From positions 42,501-106,500 of the forward strand of contig NZ_JARWOV010000239.1 in the NCBI RefSeq assembly GCF_029868855.1: a stretch of DNA of 64,000 bases. The letters are read 5' to 3'. Positions 52,709 to 61,531 of the stretch are shown piece after piece (within the stretch, counting starts at the first letter, position 1; each line of letters opens with the position of its first letter). Origin of the DNA: Nocardia carnea. Lineage in GTDB: Bacteria; Actinomycetota; Actinomycetes; Mycobacteriales; Mycobacteriaceae. A program made the translations under genes and the position numbers. A model generated the notes under the pieces. That model searched no databases. It was not told the DNA's origin and saw only the letters and a program-made list of their open reading frames with translations.

Positions 52709-53326
52709 TCATTCCTCGAGATAGCTGACGATTCCGCCGATGAGGGCGTCGAGGGCGTCGTCGAGGTCGCCGTAGGTGCCCAGGGTGCGTTCGGAGGTGA
52801 TACCGCGCATCGCGGCGGGGAGGAGGGCGGCCACTTTGCGTACCTTGACCGGGTCGAGGTTCAGGTCGGCGAATGCCTTCTGGCAGGCGGTGTCCCAGTG
52901 CGGTTTCCACGAGGCCAGTTCGGCGGCGGTGAGCGGGAAATCGCGTTCGAGTTCGGCGTGGTCGCGGGGGAGGGCGGCGCGCAGGGTTTCGATCGCCAGG
53001 GATTCCCGGCTGCGCAGACCGCGGGCCATGGCGGTGATCATGGCGGCGACCCGCTCGTGCAGGGTGCCGTCCGGTTTGATGCCGGCGGGCAGATCGCCCC
53101 GTTTGTCCGCGGTGCGGCGCAGGACCGCGGCCCAGAGGCCGTCGATATCGCCGAACTGGTACTTGACCACGCCCCAGGTCGCGCCGATATCGCGGGCGAT
53201 GCGGTTACCGGAGACAGCGGCGGGGTCGCCGGTGGCCAGCGAGGCGATCGCTGCCTCGAGCATGCTTTCCCGGGACTGGATTCCACGCCGGTTGGCGCGC
53301 CGTTCACTTGCCGCCGCTTCCGTCAC
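52709..53326 (-). CDS. TetR/AcrR family transcriptional regulator
   Basis: A 205-residue TetR protein. The DNA-binding part is REMLEAAIASLATGD-like (ESMLEAAIASLATGDPAAVS) and RIARDIGATWGVVKYQFGDI. The WGVVKYQFG recognition helix is unusual for the family, which more often ends YYHF. It heads the minus-strand catabolic series and diverges from the Rieske oxygenase; a 14-base palindrome lies between. The start is GTG. Confidence 0.87.
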   Translation of the reverse strand: MTEAAASERRANRRGIQSRESMLEAAIASLATGDPAAVSGNRIARDIGATWGVVKYQFGDIDGLWAAVLRRTADKRGDLPAGIKPDGTLHERVAAMITAMARGLRSRESLAIETLRAALPRDHAELERDFPLTAAELASWKPHWDTACQKAFADLNLDPVKVRKVAALLPAAMRGITSERTLGTYGDLDDALDALIGGIVSYLEE

Positions 53327-53391
53327 GAGCAGCGATTCTACCGGCGTCGACCGGTGTCGCCGAGTTTCACATACCCCTCTTGTAATCTTTC

Positions 53392-53405
53392 GTAGAGGGT
53401 TCTAC
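53392..53405. promoter_or_regulatory. Candidate TetR operator upstream of the Rieske gene
   Basis: GTAGA and TCTAC, perfect 5-base arms with the spacer GGGT. An outer pair CCCTCT (53375-53380) and AGAGGG (53394-53399) overlaps it. Its right half GTTCTA matches a KstR half-site, but the left half does not, so a site for the divergent TetR is more likely. Confidence 0.45.
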
Positions 53406-53480
53406 CATCAGTGGGCGCGTGGCCGGATCGGCCGATCCGCACGCCCTGCCGAGCAGCTCACGAAGGCGTGGAGGGTTCAG

Positions 53481-54536
53481 ATGGCGAAACCGCCGCTGTC
53501 GATGGAGCCGACGGGCTGGTTCCAGGTGGCCTGGTGCAGCGAGATCACGGTCGGTGCGGTGCACAAGATGAAGTACTTCGGCCGCGAGATGATCGCCTGG
53601 CGGTCGGCATCCGGCCGGGTCGCGGTATTCGACGCCTACTGCGAACATCTGGGCGCCCATCTCGGATACGGCGGCCGGGTGGAGGGCGAGAACCTGGTGT
53701 GCCCCTTCCACGGGTGGGAGTGGAACCGCGAGGGTCGAAATGTGTGCATCCCGTACGAGAGCCATCCGAACAAGGGGCGCCGCATCCGCAGCTACCCCGT
53801 GGTGGAACGCAACGAGGCGGTGTGGATCTGGTTCGACGTCGAGGGGCGTCCGCCGTATTTCGAGGTGCCGGATATGTTCACCGCGTTCGGTGACGGCCGC
53901 ACCGCCGCGGACTACTACCCGCCGGTCCCCGCGGCAACCCTGTTCCGGCCGGGACTGGAGATGCATCCGCAGTACGTCATGGAGAACGGCGTCGATTTCG
54001 CGCATTTCAAGTTCGTGCACAAGACCCCGTTCGTCCCGGAATTCACCCGCCACGATTTCTCCGGACCCGTCTCCTACGTCGATTTCACGATCGCCTTCGA
54101 CGAATCGGTGGCCGCGGACCAGGTCAACAGCGGCGTCGAATCGATCAACGCGGGGCTGGGATGTTCGATCACCAAGAGCTGGGGCATGGTCGACAATCGC
54201 ACCATGCCGGCGGTGACGCCGGTGGACGAATACACCTCCGACGTCCGCTTCACGGTGTGGATCGGGCGTAAACCGGGAGATGATTCCCCGGAGATCACCC
54301 GATACGGCAGGACGATGGCCGATTTCGTCATCGAACAGTTCGAAGCCGATATCGAAATCTGGGCGCACCAGCGCTATTCGGATCCGCCCGCGCTGTCGCG
54401 CAAGGAGTACCAGGGGTTCACGGCGCTGCGGGAATGGGCGCGGCAGTTCTACCCCGACGGCGGGCCGGCCGGAACCGACCCCCACCGGCAGCACAGCGGC
54501 GCCGTCCGGCCCGCGGACCATCTGTCCGGCTCGTAA
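53481..54536 (+). CDS. Rieske non-heme iron oxygenase, KshA-like
   Basis: A 351-residue terminal oxygenase. The Rieske cluster motif is CEHLGAHLGYGG with VCPFHGWEWNREG (C-x-H and C-x2-H, about residues 54-85). The catalytic iron motif is ENGVDFAHFKFVHKTP. Layout and length match KshA-type monooxygenases (3-ketosteroid 9-alpha-hydroxylase) and other single-component actinobacterial oxygenases. It needs a reductase such as KshB, which is not adjacent. GGAGGG precedes the ATG. Followed after 45 bases by a dehydrogenase-like gene. The substrate could be a steroid, terpenoid or aromatic acid. Confidence 0.9.
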   Translation: MAKPPLSMEPTGWFQVAWCSEITVGAVHKMKYFGREMIAWRSASGRVAVFDAYCEHLGAHLGYGGRVEGENLVCPFHGWEWNREGRNVCIPYESHPNKGRRIRSYPVVERNEAVWIWFDVEGRPPYFEVPDMFTAFGDGRTAADYYPPVPAATLFRPGLEMHPQYVMENGVDFAHFKFVHKTPFVPEFTRHDFSGPVSYVDFTIAFDESVAADQVNSGVESINAGLGCSITKSWGMVDNRTMPAVTPVDEYTSDVRFTVWIGRKPGDDSPEITRYGRTMADFVIEQFEADIEIWAHQRYSDPPALSRKEYQGFTALREWARQFYPDGGPAGTDPHRQHSGAVRPADHLSGS

Positions 54537-54581
54537 CCCAGCCCACTCGAAGAACCGCCCCGCCAGACCGAAAGGCCGCAG

Positions 54582-55664
54582 ATGAGCACCGACAAGATCC
54601 GGGTATTCCAGGTAGCGACCGGCAATCTCGGCACCGAGATGATCGGCCGGATCCGCAACCATCCCGACCTCGAACTCGTCGGCCTGCACTGCTACTCCCC
54701 GGAGAAGATCGGCCGCGACGCCGGCGAAATCGTCGGGATCGAACCCGTCGGGGTGATCGCCACCGGAACGGTCGAGGAGATCATCGCCGCCCGGCCCGAT
54801 GTGCTCACCTTCCACGGGGTCTTCCCGGACGAAGATCTCTACGAGAAAGTTCTCGAAGCAGGTATCAACGTGGTGACCACCGCGGACTGGATCACCGGCT
54901 ACCACCGCGACACCAACCATCCGCATCCCTCCGGCCGCAAGGTCAGCGAGGTCATCGCGGCCGCCTGCCGGCGTGGCAACGCGACGTTCTACGGCACGGG
55001 GATGAATCCGGGCCTGGCGCAGATCCTCGGGATCGTGCACAGCGCCGATGTCGCCGAGATCGAGAACGTCACCGTCACCGAATCGGTCGATGTCTCCTGC
55101 CACCATTCCGTCGACACCTGGAAGGCAGTCGGATACGGCCGCCCGATCGACGATCCGACCATCCCGGAATCGCTGCACAAATACACCGCGGTGTTCGCCG
55201 ATTCGGTGTATCTGATGGCCGACGCCTTCGGCCTCGAACTCGACGAGGTGACCTTCGGCTACGAACTCGGCGCCTGCACCGAAGATGTCGACCTCGGCTG
55301 GTACTTCCTGCCCAAGGGGTCCCTCGGCGCCAACTACATCAAGTACCAGGGCCTCGTCGACGGCGTGCCCCGGGTCGAATCACATCTCGAATGGCAGATG
55401 ACCCCGCATACCGATCCGGCCTGGAATATCAAGGGCTGCTACATCACCCAGATCACCGGCGACCCCAGTATCTACAGCAAACATATGGTGTTTCCCCGCA
55501 AGGGCGTCGATCTGTCCGACCCCGCCAGTTTCGCCTCGATCGGTATGACCGTCACCGGTATGCCCGCGCTGCATTCCCTACGGTCCGTCGTCGCGGCCCG
55601 GCCGGGCATCATCACCAGCGCGGATCTGCCCCTGCGCAGCTTCGCCGGGCGTTTCGAACTCTGA
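54582..55664 (+). CDS. Dihydrodipicolinate-reductase-like NAD(P) oxidoreductase
   Basis: A 360-residue Rossmann protein: IRVFQVATGNLGTEMIGRIR, NHPDLELVGLHCYSPEKIGR, FYGTGMNPGLAQILGIVHS, and a C-terminal half with YELGACTEDVDLGWYFLPKG. It fits the broad family of DapB-like and 2,4-diaminopentanoate-dehydrogenase-like proteins that is common in mycobacterial lipid and steroid regions. The reaction is unknown. It is probably co-transcribed with the Rieske oxygenase. Confidence 0.85.
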   Translation: MSTDKIRVFQVATGNLGTEMIGRIRNHPDLELVGLHCYSPEKIGRDAGEIVGIEPVGVIATGTVEEIIAARPDVLTFHGVFPDEDLYEKVLEAGINVVTTADWITGYHRDTNHPHPSGRKVSEVIAAACRRGNATFYGTGMNPGLAQILGIVHSADVAEIENVTVTESVDVSCHHSVDTWKAVGYGRPIDDPTIPESLHKYTAVFADSVYLMADAFGLELDEVTFGYELGACTEDVDLGWYFLPKGSLGANYIKYQGLVDGVPRVESHLEWQMTPHTDPAWNIKGCYITQITGDPSIYSKHMVFPRKGVDLSDPASFASIGMTVTGMPALHSLRSVVAARPGIITSADLPLRSFAGRFEL

Positions 55665-56402
55665 AACCGCTCCCGCCGAGAGACCCCGGGCGGGGGCGCA
55701 ACCCTCCGGCCCCCTGCGATCCGGATCGGACAGACGGCGGTAACCCTGGCCGTCCGGTACCCGAACTGTGCTCCGACGACGTGATTCTCGCTCAGCGGGA
55801 GTGGCGATGGTCTCTTCCGTTGCGGCGACTTACCGTCGACATCGAATCGTCCGGAATACACCGGCCTCACGAAGCGGTCCGTGCCGCGCGGGGCAGGTCT
55901 GCGAACCGGTCGAGGTAAACGGTTGCCGACCGCGACGCGGCGGCCGGTCCGTGCTGTTCCGTAGGCCTTCGAAGCGGCCGGACGAGAACAGCCGGCCGGT
56001 GGCCGCGGACCTCCGCATACGGCGCGTGTATTCGCGCGCCCGGCGGCGCAGCGGAGGAAGAAGAAGGGAACGTCATGACCGCAACCCGATCCTTATGACC
56101 TGAGTAGTTGCGGTGCCCCGCGCGCCACCCGAATTCCGGGCGGTGCCGTCTCGCCACGCCCCGATGGTGGGCGCGGCGATATCGCAGCATCAATTGTGCC
56201 GATCACCGAATGAATTGCTTCGGTCGACCGGAGTCGCTTCGCCTACCGGGGTTCGTGAGCCCGCGGGAAATTCAAATGCTGATTCTTCGGATTATCGGCA
56301 CGACACTCGGCCCAGTGACAATACCGAATTCTTCCGGCGACTGTCCGGAAAGACATTGCCGATACCGGCATGGCCGCTTTCGATCGAGATGAGGGTCAAC
56401 AG
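55665..56402. other. Long non-coding region upstream of the porin genes
   Basis: I see no gene in this 738-base stretch. The last 150 bases are more A+T rich than the surroundings (56250-56320), which fits a strong promoter and a leader for the porin pair. GAGGG precedes the first porin ATG. Confidence 0.5.
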
Positions 56403-57083
56403 ATGAAAGCAAACATCCCACGCCTCCCGTATTCCCGTGGTGGTATGCGCATGGGCGGAATAAGTGCGGTATTCGCGGCCGTCGGAATGCTGGCGGCCGG
56501 CCATGCCGCGGCCGATGCATTCGTAGCGCTTCCCGACGGCCACGAGGCCGCCCCCGGGGCGACGATCACCCGCACAGGCGAACACGCCGTGGTGTCGCCG
56601 TCGATGGCCGCCAACGGTGTGGGGCGAGTGGTGTGGGTATCCGGCACCGTCACCGCCGATGTCGCGCACACGCCGGCCGTGGAACGTCCCGGTCCCTATT
56701 CGACGCCGGAGAATTGGCCGGGGACGAACAATTCGTCGACTCACGGTGCTTCGCAGGTGAGTACCGGCTATATCGTCGGTTGTCAGGTCGGTATCGGCGA
56801 CAGTGCCGTCACCGCGGGGCTGTCCGGCAACCTGAGTACCAACGGTGCCGGGTTGAGCGGTTCGGCCGGTATCCAGATCGGTCCCGGTCAGGTTGAATTC
56901 GTCCGGATCGGCTTCAAGGATATTCTCCGGCCTGGGGTCTACAGTCTCGGTTACCGGGATTTCGAAATGGAGATCCAGGGTTGCGGCGGTTATGCCCAGG
57001 CGCGGGCGTACACGGTAGTGGAAATCATCGGCGATCACTATTCGAAGACCACTCTCTATGGAGCGCCGTTCAGTATCGGATGA
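56403..57083 (+). CDS. MspA-family porin (first of a pair, NfpA/NfpB-like)
   Basis: A 226-residue outer-membrane porin. The signal peptide is GGISAVFAAVGMLAAGHAAA, cleaved near ADA. The mature protein starts FVALPDGHEAAPGATITRTG, with VSPSMAANGVGRVVWVSGTV, GYIVGCQVGIGDSAVTAGLS, and a C terminus YAQARAYTVVEIIGDH then YGAPFSIG. The last motif matches the YGEPW end of MspA. A Ser/Asn/Pro-rich loop (residues about 98-118) is longer than in the second copy. MspA-type proteins form octameric channels in the mycolic-acid outer membrane. Two Cys are conserved in both copies. Confidence 0.9.
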   Translation: MKANIPRLPYSRGGMRMGGISAVFAAVGMLAAGHAAADAFVALPDGHEAAPGATITRTGEHAVVSPSMAANGVGRVVWVSGTVTADVAHTPAVERPGPYSTPENWPGTNNSSTHGASQVSTGYIVGCQVGIGDSAVTAGLSGNLSTNGAGLSGSAGIQIGPGQVEFVRIGFKDILRPGVYSLGYRDFEMEIQGCGGYAQARAYTVVEIIGDHYSKTTLYGAPFSIG

Positions 57084-57145
57084 GCAAGTCCGCTTTCCGA
57101 CCGCTCGTCTTCTCAAAAAGTCATGAAACCGGAGAGGCTTTCGAA

Positions 57146-57799
57146 ATGATTGCTCCCAAGAAACTTGTTCGCGCCGCTTTTGTTGCGGCCGCATCGGTGG
57201 GGTTGGCAACCACCGGTGTCGCCGGCGCCGACACCTTCATCCCGTTGCCCGGAGCCGCGATCAGCGAAACTCTCGGCGACGGCACCGGGGTCACGGTGCG
57301 TATCGTCGGAGAATCGGCCACGATCAGCCCGTCCATGGGCGCCACCCCGCTGCACCGCAACGTCTGGGTATCGGCCAGTGCCCAGGTCGAACTGTCGGCG
57401 CCGGCCCGCTCGAAGATCAAACCCGGCTATGTGGTCGGTTGCCAGGTCAATATCGCGGGCGGCGGTGCCAACGGCGGCGCGAACTACAGTACGGATCTGT
57501 CGGGCGAGAGGCAGTCGGCCGGCGGCAGTCTCGGCGGAAATCTGAGTCTGGGACCGGGACAGGCCGAGAAGTTCTACCTGCTGGATCTGGAAGCCCCCGA
57601 CGCCTTCGGTTCGGAATCGCATCGGCCGTTCTCCTCGCTCGCCGGTACCAGCGGGAGCGTGAGCTGGCGTAACAGCACCATCGGACTCGCGGGTTGTGCG
57701 GGTTATGCGCAAGCGAGGGCTTTCGCCGAGGTGGAGGTCGAAACCGCTACCGCCAAAGAGGTTGTCACCGTCTGGGGTCAGCCGTTCAGCCTCGGCTGA
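57146..57799 (+). CDS. MspA-family porin (second of the pair)
   Basis: A 217-residue MspA-type porin with signal peptide LVRAAFVAAASVGLATTGVA, cleaved near AGA. The mature start is DTFIPLPGAAISETLGDGTG, with ISPSMGATPLHRNVWVSASA, GYVVGCQVNIAGGGANGGAN, and the C terminus GYAQARAFAEVEVETATA then WGQPFSLG. The gene is 62 bases after the first porin, with GGAGAGG before the ATG. By analogy with Nocardia farcinica NfpA and NfpB, the two probably form one mixed channel (inference). Its last 22 bases overlap the convergent thioesterase stop region. Confidence 0.9.
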   Translation: MIAPKKLVRAAFVAAASVGLATTGVAGADTFIPLPGAAISETLGDGTGVTVRIVGESATISPSMGATPLHRNVWVSASAQVELSAPARSKIKPGYVVGCQVNIAGGGANGGANYSTDLSGERQSAGGSLGGNLSLGPGQAEKFYLLDLEAPDAFGSESHRPFSSLAGTSGSVSWRNSTIGLAGCAGYAQARAFAEVEVETATAKEVVTVWGQPFSLG

Positions 57800-58386
57800 G
57801 ACCACCCGGGCCCGGGTCCCACCGCGCGGCGGGGCCCGAGCTCGGCGGTTCCGGCCGATACTACGGGTGCGGAGCGGAGCGCCGGGCCACGGACCGTACG
57901 GCCGATTCCGTCGGGGAGTCCGGCGGCGGTCTGGATACGGGCGAATTCCGTCAGGTAATACCGCTGCTCGGCCGATATCGGGCAGGAACGCCGGGACGTC
58001 AGGTCGAAATGCAGGTCCAGTTGCTCGCCCACCGCAACCCGGCGTTGCGTCCCCAGACTGAACACCTCGTGGAGCACATGGATGCGTTTGTCGTCGGCAC
58101 CCAGCAACCAGGACCGGACCTCGAGTTCGTCGCCGCGACGCACCTCGCGCTCGTAACCGAGCGACGATTGGACCACGACCTTTCCCAGCCCGGTGCGATC
58201 GACGTAATCCCCGCCCATCCCGATGAGCGCGCTGAACTCGGCCTGGCCCCGGTAGACGACGATGCCGTAGTACATGGCGTTCATATGGTCGTTGAAATCG
58301 ATCCACGAATCCTCCACCCGGCAACCGAAGGACGTGACCGGACCCTGCGGCACCTTGTCGAGTGGCATCGCGTCCGGCGCTAGCAT
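57778..58386 (-). CDS. Acyl-CoA thioesterase-like hotdog protein
   Basis: A 202-residue protein with a 4HBT hotdog fold in its first about 140 residues: EDSWIDFNDHMNAMYYGIVV with the family D-x-N-x-HMN motif, VVVQSSLGYEREVRRGDELE, and RIHVLHEVFSLGTQRRVAVG. It probably hydrolyses an acyl-CoA. The C-terminal 40 residues are Pro/Gly/Arg-rich and run into the convergent porin gene, so they may be a recent read-through extension. GGAG precedes the ATG. Confidence 0.85.
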   Translation of the reverse strand: MLAPDAMPLDKVPQGPVTSFGCRVEDSWIDFNDHMNAMYYGIVVYRGQAEFSALIGMGGDYVDRTGLGKVVVQSSLGYEREVRRGDELEVRSWLLGADDKRIHVLHEVFSLGTQRRVAVGEQLDLHFDLTSRRSCPISAEQRYYLTEFARIQTAAGLPDGIGRTVRGPALRSAPVVSAGTAELGPRRAVGPGPGWSQPRLNG

Positions 58387-58637
58387 GGGTCTCCTTCGTC
58401 ATCGAACCGCACGGGCGCGAAGCCTGCGGTGACCTGTCGGACAACTCCGCAACGTATCGACCCGGGGACTGCGGTGGCGGCCCGGTGACCGCTGAGCGGG
58501 ATCCCGTGCGAAGCCCGGTCACCGGGAAGGCGCGCGAGAGCATTCGACGGGAGGAGGAAGATGGTGGCGAGTGATTCCGTCACCGCCGCGCGCGGCCGGG
58601 CGGACGAGAAACGACGGCCGAGGAGGTCCCGGCGGAT

Positions 58638-59168
58638 ATGCGCGGAATAAATCACGTGGTCCTGTACGTCTCCGACCTCGCCCGCAGTCTCGACTTCTAC
58701 GAGCAGGTGCTCGGGTTCCAGCGGCTTCCCGAAGCGTTTCCCGGCGGAGCGTTCCTGCGGCACGCGGGTTCGGCGAACGACCACGATCTGGGGTTGTTCG
58801 AGTCCCGGGGTGCCGCGGTGCCGGTTGCCGGGTCGATCGGGCTCTATCACGTGGCGTGGGAGGTCGAGACACTGGCCGAGCTCGCGGCGGCCCGGCGGAG
58901 TCTGTCCGATGCCGGCGCGCTGACGGGGGCCGGTGATCACGGTTCGACCAAGGCGCTGTACGGCCGCGACCCCGACGGTATCGAGTTCGAGGTGTGCTGG
59001 CTCGTACCCGACGAGCACGTCGAGGAAGCGTTGCGCGGTGCCTCGATGACCGCGCCGCTGGACCTCGCTGCCGAGATCGAGCGTTACGGCGCGGACACTC
59101 CGGGCGGCCCGCGTACCGATCCGGCGGTGTGGGCCCGGGTTGCCGCCATGCGCGCCGCCGGGCGCTGA
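58638..59168 (+). CDS. VOC-family (glyoxalase/extradiol dioxygenase fold) protein
   Basis: A 176-residue vicinal-oxygen-chelate protein: MRGINHVVLYVSDLARSLDF, YEQVLGFQRLPEAFPGGAF, SIGLYHVAWEVETLAELAAA, KALYGRDPDGIEFEVCW. The metal ligands expected in this fold are visible: His in INHVVL, His in LYHVAWEV and Glu in GIEFEV. An AGGAGG stands 11 bases before the ATG. The 40-residue C-terminal tail (DLAAEIERYGADTPGGPRTD) is outside the fold. It could be a dioxygenase or lyase; substrate unknown. Confidence 0.88.
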   Translation: MRGINHVVLYVSDLARSLDFYEQVLGFQRLPEAFPGGAFLRHAGSANDHDLGLFESRGAAVPVAGSIGLYHVAWEVETLAELAAARRSLSDAGALTGAGDHGSTKALYGRDPDGIEFEVCWLVPDEHVEEALRGASMTAPLDLAAEIERYGADTPGGPRTDPAVWARVAAMRAAGR

Positions 59169-59413
59169 GCCGGGCGGACTCCGCACGGCGCCACTTCGGA
59201 AATCCGCGCATGCCCGGGCTCCGGGTCCGATGCCCGTCCGGCTACTGGTGACCGGGTCGCTCGGGGTCCTGGGCCGCCGAATCCATTCAGTGGGAGTCGG
59301 CGCCGCGAAGCAGGCTGCCGTCTTTAGCCTCGAGAACGGTTCTGCTGGGGAACGTCGTCGGACCACCGGCGAGATACGTGCCCGGCATCGGCTCGGAGCG
59401 AGGAGAGAAACAC

Positions 59414-60208
59414 GTGGATGTGCAGAAGTACGGTCCGTGGGCCGTTGTCGCGGGCGGATCCGAAGGCGTCGGCGCCGAGTTCGCTGTCCAGCTCGCCGAA
59501 CAGGGCCTGAACCTGGTGTTGCTGGCGCGCAAGCCGGCACCGCTGCAGGCAACCGCCGAGGCCTGCCGCGCACACGGGGTCGAGGTGCGGACCCTGTCGG
59601 TCGATCTGATCGCCGCGGACGCAGTCGGCCGTATCCGGGCGGTCACCGACGATCTCGCCGTGGGTCTGTTCGTCTACAACGCGGGTGCCAACACCTACGG
59701 TCACGAGTTCGTGACCGGCGATCTGGACCGCTTCCAGGACGTCGTCGACCTGAACATCACCGCCCAGCTGAAGCTGGTCCAGCATTTCGGAGCCGCCATG
59801 CGCGAGCGACGCCGAGGCGGAATCCTGCTGGTGGGGTCGCTCAGCGGTTATCTGGGTTCGGCGCAGATCAGCGTCTACTCCGCGGTCAAATCGTTCTGCC
59901 GCACGTTCGCCGAAGGGCTGTGGCTCGAGATGCGGGAGTACGGCGTCGATGTCCTCGAGCTGGTGCTGGGGCTGACCCGCACGCCGGCCATGGATCGGGC
60001 CGGCCTGAAAATGGACCGGCCGGGCCTGTTGATTTCCGAGCCGCGCGAGGTCGCCGCGCAGGGTCTGGCGAACCTCGGGAACGGCCCTGTCGTGGTGGTG
60101 AAGCAATTCGAGGCAGTGGCCGAGAAGAACAGCGGGCCCGATCGGGCCGGACTGCTGCTGGCGGCGCGCGCATCGGCGAAGAAGCTGCTGCCGCCGCCGG
60201 CCGAATAA
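59414..60208 (+). CDS. SDR oxidoreductase
   Basis: A 264-residue SDR: WAVVAGGSEGVGAEFAVQLA, LLARKPAPLQATAEACRA (NADP-type Arg after strand two), YNAGANTYGHEFVTGDLDRF, VGSLSGYLGSAQISVYSAVK. It belongs to the acyl/fatty-aldehyde-type SDRs seen in mycobacteria. The GTG start follows AGGAGAG. The next SDR gene starts 46 bases downstream on the same strand. Confidence 0.88.
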   Translation: MDVQKYGPWAVVAGGSEGVGAEFAVQLAEQGLNLVLLARKPAPLQATAEACRAHGVEVRTLSVDLIAADAVGRIRAVTDDLAVGLFVYNAGANTYGHEFVTGDLDRFQDVVDLNITAQLKLVQHFGAAMRERRRGGILLVGSLSGYLGSAQISVYSAVKSFCRTFAEGLWLEMREYGVDVLELVLGLTRTPAMDRAGLKMDRPGLLISEPREVAAQGLANLGNGPVVVVKQFEAVAEKNSGPDRAGLLLAARASAKKLLPPPAE

Positions 60209-60254
60209 CAAGGCGCAGAAGCAGTTCGACAGTGATGGAACGGAGGGAGCATAC

Positions 60255-60998
60255 GTGGGACTCGGCGGAAAAGTCGCGATCGTCACCGGCGGGGCCGGCG
60301 GGATCGGGCGCGGAATCGTCCGTGCTTTCGTCGACGAGGGAGCATCGGTGGTATTCGCCGATATCGACGCCGCCGCGGGGCGCGCGTTGGAACATGAACT
60401 CGGCGGCCGCGCGAAATACCTCGATATCGATATCGCGGCGGACGGCAGCGCCGAAAAGATCTGTGCGGCCGCAATAGAGGCCTTCGGCGCCGTACACATC
60501 CTGGTCAACAATGCGCACGCCTCGCGGCAGGCCCTGCTGGTCGAGACGACGCAGGAGATGTTCGATCTGTCGTTCGGTACCGGGTTCTACCCGACAGTGC
60601 GGCTGATGCAGGCGGCGTACCCGCATCTACGCGAGACGGCCGGTTCGGTGATCAATTTCGCGTCGGGTGCCGGTATCGAGGGACAGCGCACTCAGGCCTC
60701 GTATGCCGCGGCGAAGGAAGCCATCCGAGCGGTGAGCCGGGTGGCGGCCAACGAATGGGCAGCCGACAACATCAACGTGAACGTCATCTCGCCGCTGGCG
60801 CTGACGGAAGGTGTCCGAGCGTACATGGAGGCGAATCCCGGCGCCGAGGACGCCCTGCTCAACGGTGTCCCGCTGCGGCGTTTCGGTGATCCGCAACAGG
60901 ATATCGGGCGGGTGGCGGTCTTCCTGGCGAGCGCGGACGCCGGCTACATCACCGGTCAGACACTCATGGTCGACGGTGGAACGGTGAAACTGCGATAG
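60255..60998 (+). CDS. SDR oxidoreductase
   Basis: A 247-residue classical SDR: VAIVTGGAGGIGRGIVRAFV, FADIDAAAGRALEHELGG (Asp after strand two, NAD type), NNAHASRQALLVETTQEMFD, ASYAAAKEAIRAVSRVAANE, GQTLMVDGGTVKLR. The catalytic Tyr-x3-Lys is YAAAK. The GTG start has GGAGGG upstream. It forms an operon with the SDR before it and the SnoaL-like gene after it. Confidence 0.9.
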   Translation: MGLGGKVAIVTGGAGGIGRGIVRAFVDEGASVVFADIDAAAGRALEHELGGRAKYLDIDIAADGSAEKICAAAIEAFGAVHILVNNAHASRQALLVETTQEMFDLSFGTGFYPTVRLMQAAYPHLRETAGSVINFASGAGIEGQRTQASYAAAKEAIRAVSRVAANEWAADNINVNVISPLALTEGVRAYMEANPGAEDALLNGVPLRRFGDPQQDIGRVAVFLASADAGYITGQTLMVDGGTVKLR

Positions 60999-61054
60999 CG
61001 ATCGCCCACAGCCGCAAGGTGATGCGGCGATTCGATACAACGAGAGGTTGGAAT

Positions 61055-61531
61055 ATGAGCGCGGAAGAGACGCTTGCCGGACTGGCGGCACGAGTTCAGC
61101 GGCTCGAGGACGAGCTGGCCATCATCCGGAAACTCACCGCCTACGGACCGCTCGTCGACGCCGGGGAAGCCGACGCCGTGGCGGCGCTGTGGGCCGAAGA
61201 CGGTGTATACGACGTCGAGGGCTGGCGGATGGCCGGGCGCGCCGAGGTGCGTGCGATGGTCCTGTCCGATGCCCACCAGGACATCATCACCGGTGGCAGC
61301 GCCCATTTCTTCGGCCCGCCCCATATCGAACGCATCGAAGGCGACGAAGCCGCGGCGATATGTGAATCGATCCTGGTACGGCACGCGGACGGCAAGTTCT
61401 ATATCTGGCGGGCCGGTGTCCACCGGATCGAGTTGCGCCGGACCGGCGACGGCTGGTGTGTCACCAGCCGGGTCACCCGGCCGTTGAACGGCGGCGCCGA
61501 AGCGCGCGATCTGGTCGCCGACCGGTACTAG
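61055..61531 (+). CDS. SnoaL-like / NTF2-fold protein
   Basis: A 158-residue SnoaL_4-type protein: VQRLEDELAIIRKLTAYGPL, VAALWAEDGVYDVEGWRMA, AHFFGPPHIERIEGDEAAAI, and HRIELRRTGDGWCVTSRVTR. This is the small cone-shaped fold used by isomerases and dehydratases. GAGAGG precedes the ATG. It ends the SDR-SDR-SnoaL operon and is a distant relative of the SnoaL-like protein at 44243-44701. Confidence 0.85.
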   Translation: MSAEETLAGLAARVQRLEDELAIIRKLTAYGPLVDAGEADAVAALWAEDGVYDVEGWRMAGRAEVRAMVLSDAHQDIITGGSAHFFGPPHIERIEGDEAAAICESILVRHADGKFYIWRAGVHRIELRRTGDGWCVTSRVTRPLNGGAEARDLVADRY

